Assembly: GCF_934476685.1 (NCBI RefSeq)
Contig: NZ_CAKSNX010000027.1
Location: forward strand, 1-8,669
Length of the DNA stretch: 8,669 bases
Direction: 5' to 3'
From: an uncultured Ruminococcus sp.
GTDB lineage: Bacteria > Bacillota > Clostridia > Oscillospirales > Ruminococcaceae
The notes beneath the pieces were generated by a model, which saw only the letters and a list, made by a program, of their open reading frames with translations, was not told the origin of the DNA and ran no database searches. Of the stretch, positions 1-7,561 are shown one piece after another (within the stretch, counting starts at the first letter, position 1; each line of letters starts with the position of its first letter). The translations under genes and the position numbers were made by a program.

Positions 1-13
1 TAGCTACTAACAT
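1..13 (-). CDS. First codons of the next atp-operon gene, probably ATP synthase subunit b (partial)
   Basis: An ATG at 13-11 on the minus strand opens a frame reading Met-Leu-Val-Ala before the window ends. A purine-rich ribosome-binding site (AAAGGAA, complement of 23-29) lies 9 nt upstream, and the gap from the atpE stop is 22 nt, as expected inside an operon. In most bacterial atp operons atpF (the peripheral-stalk subunit b) follows atpE, which is the only reason for the identity offered. The first 11 nt (ATGTTAGTAGC) are identical to the first 11 nt of atpE. Four residues cannot confirm the product. Confidence 0.5.
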
Positions 14-35
14 TTTTTACTCTTCCTTTCCGTAT

Positions 36-254
36 TTATTTAAGTACAAAGATTATCAGAAACGCAATGATAAGTCCGTAGATCGCTGTTGCCTCCGCAA
101 GGGCGCAGCCTAAGATAAGTGAACTTCTTATATCTTTCTTTGCCTCAGGCTGTCTTGCAATAGACTCTGTTGCCTTTCCTGTGGCGATTCCTATTCCCAC
201 GCCTGCTCCTATTCCTGTAAATACGGCGATAGCCGCTCCGATTGCTACTAACAT
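36..254 (-). CDS. atpE: F1Fo ATP synthase subunit c (proteolipid ring subunit)
   Basis: This 72-residue hairpin membrane protein is one protomer of the rotating c-ring of Fo, which carries ions across the membrane and turns the rotor. Helix 1 (about 4-28) has the glycine ladder G14, G16, G18, G20, G22 used for tight ring packing. The cytoplasmic loop has the family signature ARQPE (33-37), which contacts the central stalk. Helix 2 (about 46-70) carries the ion-binding carboxylate Glu54 in ALAEAT. Aligned from memory with Na+-type c subunits such as Ilyobacter, the helix-1 Gln is Ile21 and the Ser after the Glu is Ala55, so the Na+ ligands are missing and H+ coupling is inferred; Thr56 and Tyr59 are kept. 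The start is supported by GGAGGT at 261-266, 6 nt upstream and directly after the atpB stop. The gap to atpB is 13 nt, so the two are surely co-transcribed. Confidence 0.97.
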   Translation of the reverse strand: MLVAIGAAIAVFTGIGAGVGIGIATGKATESIARQPEAKKDIRSSLILGCALAEATAIYGLIIAFLIIFVLK

Positions 255-267
255 GATAATACCTCCA

Positions 268-960
268 TTATTCGTCTTCTATGGCTTCGTTGATGTAAAG
301 CGATGTCAGGAATACGAAAACATATGCCTGAATAAATCCGTCAAAAATATCGAAATACGCTGACAATGCAACTGGGATAAACAGCGGACAAACAACTTTT
401 ATCATTTCCATTATAATAAATGACGCAAGCACGTTTCCGAAAAGTCGCATACAAAGTGAAAGCGGCTTTATCGCAACTTCCATTATATTAAGCGGCGTGA
501 TTATCGCAACAGGCTGTGTAAATCCTTTCAGCCAGCCTTTTGCGCCCTTTGCCCTTATGCCTGCATATTCCACAAGGATTATGCTCATTATCGCAAGTGC
601 GGCAGTAACATTAAGGTCCTTAGTCGGCGGTACAAGACCGAAAAGTCCGATTATGTTGGAAAAACCTATGAATATAATGACAGTCGCCATATATGGGAAA
701 TACTGCATTCCCTTTTCCCCAAGCTGTTCTTTGAAAAAGTTTCTGAGGAAGCCTATAAATGATTCCAGCAGCATTTGTTTCCTGTCGGGGACAAGTTTAA
801 GATTTCTCGTCAGCAGTATGGACGCCAGAACAAGCACAGCCATAATGATCCAAGTGACAACACACGATTCGGGAACAGGTATGCCCCCGAAGATCGGGAT
901 CCTGAAAGCGATCTTATTTTCCATTGCCTCGCTGATCGCCTGAGATATTTTCTCTATCAT
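268..960 (-). CDS. atpB: F1Fo ATP synthase subunit a (stator ion channel)
   Basis: Subunit a is the membrane stator that forms the two half-channels feeding ions to the c-ring. From the start chosen here it has 230 residues and five or six hydrophobic segments, at about 33-50, 90-111, 115-136, 154-187 (probably a long bent helix) and 193-226. The essential arginine is Arg172 in the family signature SLCMRLFGN, facing Glu54 of subunit c. The last segment carries Gln211 in FIQAYVF, the usual conserved Gln. Where E. coli has Glu219 and His245, this protein appears to have Phe and Asp204, a family variation. An in-frame ATG 8 codons upstream (984) has no ribosome-binding site. The ATG at 960 has AAAGGAGGG 8 nt before it, so I prefer the shorter form. 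It is the first gene of the operon here, with no atpI between it and the promoter. Confidence 0.96.
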   Translation of the reverse strand: MIEKISQAISEAMENKIAFRIPIFGGIPVPESCVVTWIIMAVLVLASILLTRNLKLVPDRKQMLLESFIGFLRNFFKEQLGEKGMQYFPYMATVIIFIGFSNIIGLFGLVPPTKDLNVTAALAIMSIILVEYAGIRAKGAKGWLKGFTQPVAIITPLNIMEVAIKPLSLCMRLFGNVLASFIIMEMIKVVCPLFIPVALSAYFDIFDGFIQAYVFVFLTSLYINEAIEDE

Positions 961-968
961 TTTATGTA

Positions 969-977
969 CCCTCCTTT
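969..977 (-). promoter_or_regulatory. Strong ribosome-binding site that fixes the atpB start
   Basis: The complement of these bases is AAAGGAGGG, near-perfect anti-16S complementarity, 8 nt before the ATG at 960-958. It lies inside the first codons of the longer reading frame that begins at 984, and that ATG is preceded only by A/T-rich sequence. Translation therefore most likely starts at 960. Confidence 0.85.
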
Positions 978-1165
978 CAAGCATTACTGAATTATATTCA
1001 AAAAAAATAAACCAATAGAATAACCGTCTGCAACAGGATATGACTATACCTTTTTATAGCATTTACCCCTGCTGTTACAATCACCATTGATTTAATATAA
1101 GCTTAAATTAAATTTATCTTTTGGAATTTTTACATAAATTTCTCTTGTGTTTTTTGTACAAGTAT

Positions 1166-1194
1166 ATTATAATATAGTTGCAACCATTTGTCAA
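1166..1194 (-). promoter_or_regulatory. Consensus sigma-A promoter of the atp operon
   Basis: Read on the minus strand, TTGACA (1194-1189) and TATAAT (1171-1166) are separated by exactly 17 bp, a perfect match to the housekeeping consensus at every hexamer position. The predicted transcription start is near 1159, giving a leader of about 200 nt before atpB. It points away from the LysR gene and is the only strong promoter I see for the ATP synthase genes, consistent with high constitutive expression. Confidence 0.85.
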
Positions 1195-1215
1195 ATACAT
1201 ATTTTCTATTACTAT
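1188..1215 (+). promoter_or_regulatory. Candidate promoter of the LysR-family gene
   Basis: TTGTCA (1188-1193) and TACTAT (1210-1215) are 16 bp apart and match the consensus at 5/6 and 4/6 positions. The -35 box would overlap that of the atp promoter on the other strand (the palindrome-like TTTGTCAAA), making a back-to-back arrangement. A competing reading is an extended -10, TGCTATGTT at 1226-1234, without a good -35. Neither is strong, as is common for regulated or autoregulated genes. Confidence 0.3.
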
Positions 1216-1251
1216 CATACATTTATGCTATGTTTATCGTAACATCATACA
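1214..1251. repeat. Two ATCATACA direct repeats 30 bp apart, possible operator
   Basis: ATCATACA occurs at 1214-1221 and 1244-1251. The start-to-start distance of 30 bp is close to three helical turns, so both copies face the same side of the DNA. They lie upstream of the LysR gene, where LysR-type proteins usually bind for autoregulation. There is no clear T-N11-A dyad, so the link to the regulator is inference only. Confidence 0.25.
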
Positions 1252-1279
1252 AAAAACAAACCGCAGTTTTGTGCGGTTT
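1251..1279 (-). terminator. Intrinsic terminator-like hairpin on the minus strand
   Basis: On the minus strand an 8-bp stem (AAACCGCA/TGCGGTTT, arms 1279-1272 and 1265-1258) with a 6-nt loop is followed by G and six T (1256-1251). This is a canonical intrinsic terminator for leftward transcription. On the plus strand the hairpin has no T-run after it and would lie in the leader of the LysR gene, ending 36 nt before its ATG. It lies upstream of the atp promoter and could insulate it from leftward readthrough coming from the LysR/CRISPR side. Confidence 0.6.
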
Positions 1280-1315
1280 ACCATATAGAAATTTCAGCGA
1301 AAGGACACAGAAAAA

Positions 1316-2233
1316 ATGAGTGAAGTCAATTTCGAGCATTACAAGATATTTTACTATGCCGCAAAATTTCAGAACATAACCACAGCCGCAAACTATCTTT
1401 TTCTTTCACAGCCCAGCGTGAGCCGCTGCATAAAAAATCTGGAGGACGAGCTTGGCTGCAAGCTTTTTGTCCGTTCAAAAAAGGGTGTTGAACTTACCGC
1501 AGGCGGACATATACTGTACAAACACATATCAATAGCCTGCCGTCATATATTCTCCGCCGAGGAAGAAATAAATCTTATGAACGACAATGAATCTGCCATA
1601 ATAAGGATAGGCGGAAGTGCAGTTGCTCTTCAAAGCTTTCTGATAGAACGAATAGTGTATTTTCACAAGCTTTACCCAAAGATACAGATAAAGATAGACA
1701 CAATGTCAACCCCTGACGCCATTGAAGCTCTGAAATCAAATCTTATAGACGCAGCAGTAGTTACCTCCCCTTTTGCAAACCGAGAAGGACTTACCATAAG
1801 GACTATAAGGGAATTACAGGATATCGTTATAGCAGGCAGCGACTATGAACATCTCCGTGACAAAGAGATATCACTTCAGGAGCTTGCGAAATATCCACTG
1901 ATATGCCTTAACAGCACCACAACTACAAGACATTATCTTGATATGCTTTTCGGTCAGCACAATATCCTGCTCCGACCTGCGATCGAGCTTACCACAATAA
2001 ACTTTGTAATGCCAATGGTAAAGAACAATCTCGGCATAGGATTTATTCAGAAAAGGATAGCACAGGCAGACATAGACGCAGGAGATGTTTTCCAGATAAA
2101 AACAAAAGAAGCTATCCCACCGAGAAAAATATGCGCCGTGACCTGCACAAAATACCCCATCTCCACCGCAGTTCAGAAATTTATCGACGTTATAATGGAG
2201 AAGGAAAAATCCGCCGAAACAACAGCACCGTAA
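1316..2233 (+). CDS. LysR-family transcriptional regulator
   Basis: This 305-residue protein has the standard LysR layout and length (about 300). The winged helix-turn-helix occupies about residues 5-64: FYYAAKFQNITTAANYL, then the recognition helix around SQPSVSRCIKNLE (31-43), then the wing ELGCKLFVRSKKGVELTAGG. A linker helix leads to a periplasmic-binding-protein-like effector domain from about 95 to 290, beginning RIGGSA and including the typical GIGFI segment of the second lobe. It should be a cytoplasmic DNA-binding protein that responds to a small molecule, which the sequence does not reveal. AAAGGA at 1300-1305, 10 nt before the ATG, supports the start. It diverges from the atp operon and ends 78 bp before the CRISPR array. 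LysR proteins often control a divergent neighbour, but the consensus atp promoter makes that unlikely here. No link to the CRISPR system is shown. Confidence 0.95.
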   Translation: MSEVNFEHYKIFYYAAKFQNITTAANYLFLSQPSVSRCIKNLEDELGCKLFVRSKKGVELTAGGHILYKHISIACRHIFSAEEEINLMNDNESAIIRIGGSAVALQSFLIERIVYFHKLYPKIQIKIDTMSTPDAIEALKSNLIDAAVVTSPFANREGLTIRTIRELQDIVIAGSDYEHLRDKEISLQELAKYPLICLNSTTTTRHYLDMLFGQHNILLRPAIELTTINFVMPMVKNNLGIGFIQKRIAQADIDAGDVFQIKTKEAIPPRKICAVTCTKYPISTAVQKFIDVIMEKEKSAETTAP

Positions 2234-2257
2234 ATGCCATAAATAATGATGACCTAG

Positions 2258-2294
2258 CAAGTCCAGTGTATAAATGTTGCACTGGGCTTGTTTT
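2258..2294 (+). terminator. Terminator of the LysR-family gene
   Basis: An 11-bp stem (CAAGTCCAGTG at 2258-2268 with CACTGGGCTTG at 2280-2290, one G-T wobble) and an 11-nt loop are followed by TTTTGTTGG. It starts 25 bp after the stop codon. Read leftward, the stem is followed by CTAGGTCATC with no T-run, so it should not stop CRISPR transcription arriving from the right. Confidence 0.65.
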
Positions 2295-2311
2295 GTTGGA
2301 GTTTATATGCA

Positions 2312-2343
2312 ATTTCAATTAGTACGCCCACATAGGGAGTGAC
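2312..2343 (-). repeat. Degenerate terminal CRISPR repeat (R0)
   Basis: It aligns with the consensus repeat over all 32 positions with six differences, at plus-strand repeat positions 9, 11, 12, 15, 21 and 22. Two of the seven stem pairs are lost. It is followed by a normal 36-nt spacer (2344-2379). Decay of the leader-distal repeat is typical, so this marks the oldest end of the array. Confidence 0.9.
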
Positions 2344-2411
2344 TGCGTAGGTATTTGTCAACACACTCTGGACATTGTTCTTTCAATCAACACTCCCACG
2401 AAGGGAGTGAC

Positions 2412-2446
2412 CAAGCACCGATAGTTAATTTCTTGTGTCCTTGACC
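2412..2446 (-). other. Spacer S1, older member of a related pair (with S43)
   Basis: This 35-nt spacer near the oldest end matches S43 (5236-5270) at 31 of 35 positions without gaps. On the plus strand both read Q-A-P-I-V-N-F-L-C-P-stop. All three differences before the stop are synonymous (CCG/CCT, ATA/ATT, TGT/TGC), and the fourth lies after it. The protospacer is probably the 3' end of a phage gene. Confidence 0.85.
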
Positions 2447-3175
2447 ATTTCAATCAACACTCCCACGAAGGGAGTGACGCAATTCTTGTTCAACAATGCA
2501 CAAGATAGCAGCATTTCAATCAACACTCCCACGAAGGGAGTGACAAAAACGACGACATTTTTACAAGATAATATATAAAATTTCAATCAACACTCCCACG
2601 AAGGGAGTGACGAGCGCTGCTATTACAGCAATTCTTGGGGAGCTTGATTTCAATCAACACTCCCACGAAGGGAGTGACCGGCGAAAGATATGTAACAGGC
2701 TCAGAGTATTTTACATTTCAATCAACACTCCCACGAAGGGAGTGACGTTCATCCGCAATTAATATGCAATATAGTCCTTATATTTCAATCAACACTCCCA
2801 CGAAGGGAGTGACTGCCTATCGACAAATACAATGGCAAAGCTTCAAATTTCAATCAACACTCCCACGAAGGGAGTGACCCTCGCCGTTGCGGTCAAAATC
2901 GTCGAGCGGCTATTTCAATCAACACTCCCACGAAGGGAGTGACTATACGGACTTGCCGTTTGAGCCGTCACCCAAAAGATTTCAATCAACACTCCCACGA
3001 AGGGAGTGACAAGAAGCTGTATTAAATGATCTATGCTGTGAGCTGATTTCAATCAACACTCCCACGAAGGGAGTGACTTTTATATCGGCACAGACGGCGC
3101 AGATTTTTGTCTTTCAATCAACACTCCCACGAAGGGAGTGACAATTAATCTTTTGTATCAACGTTGACATTGACG

Positions 3176-3207
3176 CTTTCAATCAACACTCCCACGAATG
3201 GAGTGAC
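3176..3207 (-). repeat. Point-variant CRISPR repeat (R13)
   Basis: This repeat has T instead of G at plus-strand position 3199 (repeat position 24). In crRNA sense this is C9 to A, which breaks the loop-closing pair of the stem. It is the only internal variant I see among R1-R94, and neither neighbour shares it, so the change arose after acquisition. Confidence 0.9.
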
Positions 3208-3406
3208 CACTTTGAAACGATACAACGAGCTACTATGTAGGACTTTCAATCAACACTCCCACGAAGGGAGTGACATTATTTGAGGCGGAGGCAGAAAAAA
3301 GCACCGCACTTTCAATCAACACTCCCACGAAGGGAGTGACATGTTCTTTACCCTTGTAATCTTGCAGACGTAAACTTTCAATCAACACTCCCACGAAGGG
3401 AGTGAC

Positions 3407-3475
3407 TCAATTTCGCTTGCGCTAGAATTTTCTGAAAAACTTTCAAAGATATGAGGGGCTTGTACTTCGGGGTCA
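3407..3475 (-). other. 69-nt spacer interval with a remnant of a deleted repeat (S16)
   Basis: The interval between R16 and R17 is twice the usual length. A 33-nt stretch (3407-3439) is followed by CTTTCAA (3440-3446), exactly the first 7 bases of the local repeat version, and then 29 nt of other sequence. Two spacers plus a repeat would be about 100 nt, so about 31 nt appear to be lost: 25 from the repeat and about 6 from the next spacer. Confidence 0.75.
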
Positions 3476-3507
3476 CTTTCAATCAACACTCCCACGAAGG
3501 GAGTGAC

Positions 3508-3542
3508 GGGCAGACCCCCGAGGTGGATAGCGGTCTTAGTCC
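3508..3542 (-). other. Spacer S17, older member of a related pair (with S46)
   Basis: It shares almost all of its sequence with S46 (5435-5469). The PAM-proximal 23 nt differ by a single T/C. The distal part differs by the length of a C-run (5 or 6) and one G. Both end flush at the repeat on the PAM-proximal side. Confidence 0.85.
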
Positions 3543-4169
3543 CTTTCAATCAACACTCCCACGAAGGGAGTGACGGCTTTCGGTAACTGGGTCGGAAATT
3601 TCAAACGCTTTCAATCAACACTCCCACGAAGGGAGTGACAATGGCTAAAACAAAACTAACAAAGCGACAAATTCTTTCAATCAACACTCCCACGAAGGGA
3701 GTGACACAGTACGGTTAATGATGTTTTTACAGGTAAGCACTTTCAATCAACACTCCCACGAAGGGAGTGACAAGCAGACCACGTTTGAAAAATGCCCACG
3801 GATTTCTTTCAATCAACACTCCCACGAAGGGAGTGACATGCAATCGTTGTTAATGGCGATGTCCTTAATGGTCTTTCAATCAACACTCCCACGAAGGGAG
3901 TGACTCAAATCGTTCATTTTCAGAATGCTCCTTTTGCATCTTTCAATCAACACTCCCACGAAGGGAGTGACCTTGTTGTCTGCATAAACGTAGAACCTTC
4001 GGAAGACTTTCAATCAACACTCCCACGAAGGGAGTGACTGATTGACAAGACAACAAAGGTCAAATTCTCAAACTTTCAATCAACACTCCCACGAAGGGAG
4101 TGACGACGTGCAGGAAGAAATCAATAAAAAGCTTGATCTTTCAATCAACACTCCCACGAAGGGAGTGAC

Positions 4170-4204
4170 TAGCGGCAGTAGTAAAGGGATATTATCGCGG
4201 ACTT
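4170..4204 (-). other. Spacer S27, older member of a diverged pair (with S78)
   Basis: Aligned flush at its right (PAM-proximal) end, it matches S78 (7562-7595) at 26 of 34 positions without gaps, including AAGGGATATTAT. Differences cluster near the PAM side, at positions 1, 3, 4, 7 and 9, then 22, 30 and 34. Confidence 0.7.
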
Positions 4205-5235
4205 CTTTCAATCAACACTCCCACGAAGGGAGTGACTCGTCCTCTGCAAGTCCACAGTTCACAAACTCTGCTTTCAATCAACACTCCCACGAAGGGAGTG
4301 ACCCCTTGAGGACAGGATCAAGGCGGTCACGGAAGCGCTTTCAATCAACACTCCCACGAAGGGAGTGACCTTTGCAATGCCCGCAGAACACTTTACCGGT
4401 CACTTTCAATCAACACTCCCACGAAGGGAGTGACCGATTGAGGTCAGGGCGAATCAAAAAAACGGAAAACTTTCAATCAACACTCCCACGAAGGGAGTGA
4501 CAGTGTTGATTAAGATCCAGCCGCTGGACCACTGGCTTTCAATCAACACTCCCACGAAGGGAGTGACATCGAGGGTATCGCAAAGTTCCTCGTATATATC
4601 GAATTTCAATCAACACTCCCACGAAGGGAGTGACTGCTCTTCATCTGTAACATCGTATATCGCATAATATTTCAATCAACACTCCCACGAAGGGAGTGAC
4701 ATGAAACAACTACAAATACAACATCAAAATTAAATATTTCAATCAACACTCCCACGAAGGGAGTGACCAATGATAGGAGCGATAAAGATGATAACTAAAA
4801 AACTTTCAATCAACACTCCCACGAAGGGAGTGACTTAGCAATTGACTTCGGGCGGAGGCTTGACGATGACTTTCAATCAACACTCCCACGAAGGGAGTGA
4901 CTAATGTAATTCGGCTCGCCGACAAAAGTCGGAGAACTTTCAATCAACACTCCCACGAAGGGAGTGACCGACTGGGACATAGTTACGATAGTTAGTTGTG
5001 GCTCTTTCAATCAACACTCCCACGAAGGGAGTGACTTGGACGTTGGAAACTTTTTTTGCAGTCTAAAATCTTTCAATCAACACTCCCACGAAGGGAGTGA
5101 CCCTTGTGAGTATGTCAAACCGCCAAAACGCATTAACTTTCAATCAACACTCCCACGAAGGGAGTGACGAAGATATTATAAAGTAAACAGCACCTTGAAA
5201 ATTCTTTCAATCAACACTCCCACGAAGGGAGTGAC

Positions 5236-5270
5236 CAAGCACCTATTGTTAATTTCTTGTGCCCTTGACT
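5236..5270 (-). other. Spacer S43, younger relative of S1
   Basis: It is the synonymous-site variant of S1 (2412-2446), acquired about 42 spacers later if the leader is at the right. Counted from the PAM-proximal end, the differences are at positions 1, 9, 24 and 27, so one falls in the first seed base. Confidence 0.85.
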
Positions 5271-5434
5271 CTTTCAATCAACACTCCCACGAAGGGAGTG
5301 ACGTTCATGGGTCGCAGAGTTTTAATAGACGGCTTCGCTTTCAATCAACACTCCCACGAAGGGAGTGACATATACCAGTTTGTGATTTATGGCATAATTC
5401 AGCTTTCAATCAACACTCCCACGAAGGGAGTGAC

Positions 5435-5469
5435 GGCAGACCCCCCGAGGTGGATAGCGGTCTCAGTCC
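5435..5469 (-). other. Spacer S46, younger relative of S17
   Basis: It is a near copy of S17 (3508-3542). The single substitution in the PAM-proximal 23 nt is at position 6, a base that is flipped out of the guide-target helix in type I Cascade structures. Confidence 0.85.
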
Positions 5470-6164
5470 CTTTCAATCAACACTCCCACGAAGGGAGTGA
5501 CGCAACTCGTTAATAATTGACGTGTCAACATTAATCTTTCAATCAACACTCCCACGAAGGGAGTGACGACTTTCAAAATCCATAGTATCAATCAAGGTGA
5601 GCCTTTCAATCAACACTCCCACGAAGGGAGTGACTACTAATCAGACAACAAACATCAAAAGCTCAACAATTTCAATCAACACTCCCACGAAGGGAGTGAC
5701 ATCTGCGGAAATCATCTGTGATTGACTTATCATCAATTTCAATCAACACTCCCACGAAGGGAGTGACAGGTACTGGGCTTGCGGTGGGATAACGTTGACT
5801 TTATTTCAATCAACACTCCCACGAAGGGAGTGACCCGTTGATCTGATACATATAGCTTGACAAATCACATTTCAATCAACACTCCCACGAAGGGAGTGAC
5901 ATACTTTAGGCATAGCAAGATTTTTAGATAAAAAATTTCAATCAACACTCCCACGAAGGGAGTGACACCGGCGCTTAATAGGATTCGGCGGCTGTTTTAT
6001 GATTTCAATCAACACTCCCACGAAGGGAGTGACGAGCGGAGCGCAGGGGCGAGGGGGAGCAGAGCGATTTCAATCAACACTCCCACGAAGGGAGTGACGG
6101 CGAGAGCGCCCATGGGCGAGGTATAAGATTATATTTCAATCAACACTCCCACGAAGGGAGTGAC

Positions 6165-6199
6165 AACCAATCTACAGGCGCAGACTCTGGATATAATAC
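6165..6199 (-). repeat. Spacer S57, first copy of an exact long-range duplicate
   Basis: All 35 nt are identical to the last spacer in the window (8625-8659), 2460 bp away. The spacers to the left of the two copies differ, so the shared block, if longer, begins here and extends rightward. Confidence 0.97.
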
Positions 6200-6760
6200 A
6201 TTTCAATCAACACTCCCACGAAGGGAGTGACTGGATTACGGTATGCGCATCGGGGACGTTCTGAATTTCAATCAACACTCCCACGAAGGGAGTGACGATA
6301 TTCCCTGCGGTCAATAAGGTGGCAGGATATATTTCAATCAACACTCCCACGAAGGGAGTGACGGAGCCGTTATTCATGGCTATTGCATTTTTAACAGATT
6401 TCAATCAACACTCCCACGAAGGGAGTGACCCTGTACCAAAATTTATGCAAAAGGAGCATTCTGATTTCAATCAACACTCCCACGAAGGGAGTGACGTTTT
6501 TCTGATTCTCGATTATAGTCGAATAGTCGATTTCAATCAACACTCCCACGAAGGGAGTGACTTTTTTTGTGTAATTATGTAGTCGGTGTTTTTTTATTTC
6601 AATCAACACTCCCACGAAGGGAGTGACCTCATTCTGTCTTACCTCCTTTAAGTCCTGCAATATTTCAATCAACACTCCCACGAAGGGAGTGACCAAAAAA
6701 AGATTTTTAGAAAAATCGTCGCCGTTATATTTCAATCAACACTCCCACGAAGGGAGTGAC

Positions 6761-6862
6761 GTTGAGCTGCTTAACAATGACACAGGCGACTTGCTATTTC
6801 AATCAACACTCCCACGAAGGGAGTGACGTTGAGCTGCTTAACAATGACACAGGCGACTTGCT
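6761..6862 (-). repeat. Tandemly duplicated spacer unit (S66 and S67)
   Basis: The spacers at 6761-6795 and 6828-6862 are identical over 35 nt and are separated by one consensus repeat. This is a duplication of a single 67-bp repeat-spacer unit, most simply by slippage or unequal crossover between repeats. Confidence 0.97.
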
Positions 6863-7561
6863 ATTTCAATCAACACTCCCACGAAGGGAGTGACAACTTG
6901 TCCTCAGTAAGCCGCTTAAACTCTCTGCTATTTCAATCAACACTCCCACGAAGGGAGTGACGTAAAACAGGACGGCATATGCGAAAGATATAAAGTATTT
7001 CAATCAACACTCCCACGAAGGGAGTGACATGCAGCTATTATCCAGGCAAAAAGCCGAGAAATAATTTCAATCAACACTCCCACGAAGGGAGTGACCCTCC
7101 ATTTTATTAACTATTTGTCTGTCTTGTGTTATTTCAATCAACACTCCCACGAAGGGAGTGACTGTATACGGATTTTAGGCAAGTCATTTTCAAAAAATTT
7201 CAATCAACACTCCCACGAAGGGAGTGACGCAGCGCCGCTCCGAGTTCTCGCATAGGCTGAGAATTTCAATCAACACTCCCACGAAGGGAGTGACTGTCGG
7301 CAATCTTCATTCCCTCGTCGTACTTCTATTTCAATCAACACTCCCACGAAGGGAGTGACGCGTTGAGGGGCTATCTCGTTATTTCTGCAAAGGCGATTTC
7401 AATCAACACTCCCACGAAGGGAGTGACTGCTCGGGTCTATTCCTGCACTTAACACAGCGATAGATTTCAATCAACACTCCCACGAAGGGAGTGACTAAGA
7501 CCTGTTGTCTTAATTTTTAGGGGGGTAATATTTCAATCAACACTCCCACGAAGGGAGTGAC

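Larger units (their letters stand above)
961..1315. other. Divergent intergenic region between atpB and the LysR gene
   Basis: This 355-bp stretch contains no convincing gene. It holds the atp promoter on the minus strand (1166-1194), a long atp 5' leader of about 200 nt (roughly 1159 to 961), a candidate LysR-gene promoter on the plus strand, a pair of 8-bp direct repeats, and a hairpin at 1258-1279. In the atp leader I see only one weak hairpin (5-bp CTATA/TATAG arms at 1044-1048 and 1055-1059) and no recognisable riboswitch. Confidence 0.7.

Noticed and set aside
497..943. 148-codon plus-strand frame opposite atpB
   Set aside because: It is an antisense shadow of a well-conserved membrane protein and has no ribosome-binding site or family resemblance. 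The same holds for the frames at 181-363 and 775-990.
1871..2260. 129-codon minus-strand frame opposite the LysR gene
   Set aside because: It is a Cys/Tyr-rich antisense translation of the LysR coding sequence, with no recognisable domain or start signal.
2234..2311. Possible CRISPR leader at the left of the array
   Set aside because: The decayed repeat is at this end and repeat orientation points leftward, so this is the trailer side. The stretch holds the LysR-gene terminator and no leader-like A/T-rich promoter next to an intact repeat.
2131..2322. 63-codon plus-strand frame overlapping the end of the LysR gene
   Set aside because: It is out of frame with the LysR gene, runs through the terminator hairpin into the degenerate repeat and has no start signals.
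5568..5602. Repeat-like words (CTTTCAAAATC, ATCAATCAAGG) inside a spacer, suggesting another broken repeat
   Set aside because: The spacer has normal length (35 nt) and the words do not line up with a repeat boundary, unlike the remnant at 3440-3446.
6034..6066. Purine- and G-rich spacer with repeated GAGCG/GGGGCGAG words as a possible quadruplex or regulatory element
   Set aside because: It is a normal-length spacer in register with its neighbours; composition alone gives no evidence of another role.
3718..6826. Open reading frames inside the array with repeated FNQHSHEGSD, SINTPTKGVT, FQSTLPRRE or (minus strand) VTPFVGVLIEI
   Set aside because: Two plus-strand frames and one minus-strand frame of the repeat lack a stop, so reading through repeats and spacers gives spurious repetitive proteins. 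They have no ribosome-binding sites and their unique parts are spacers.
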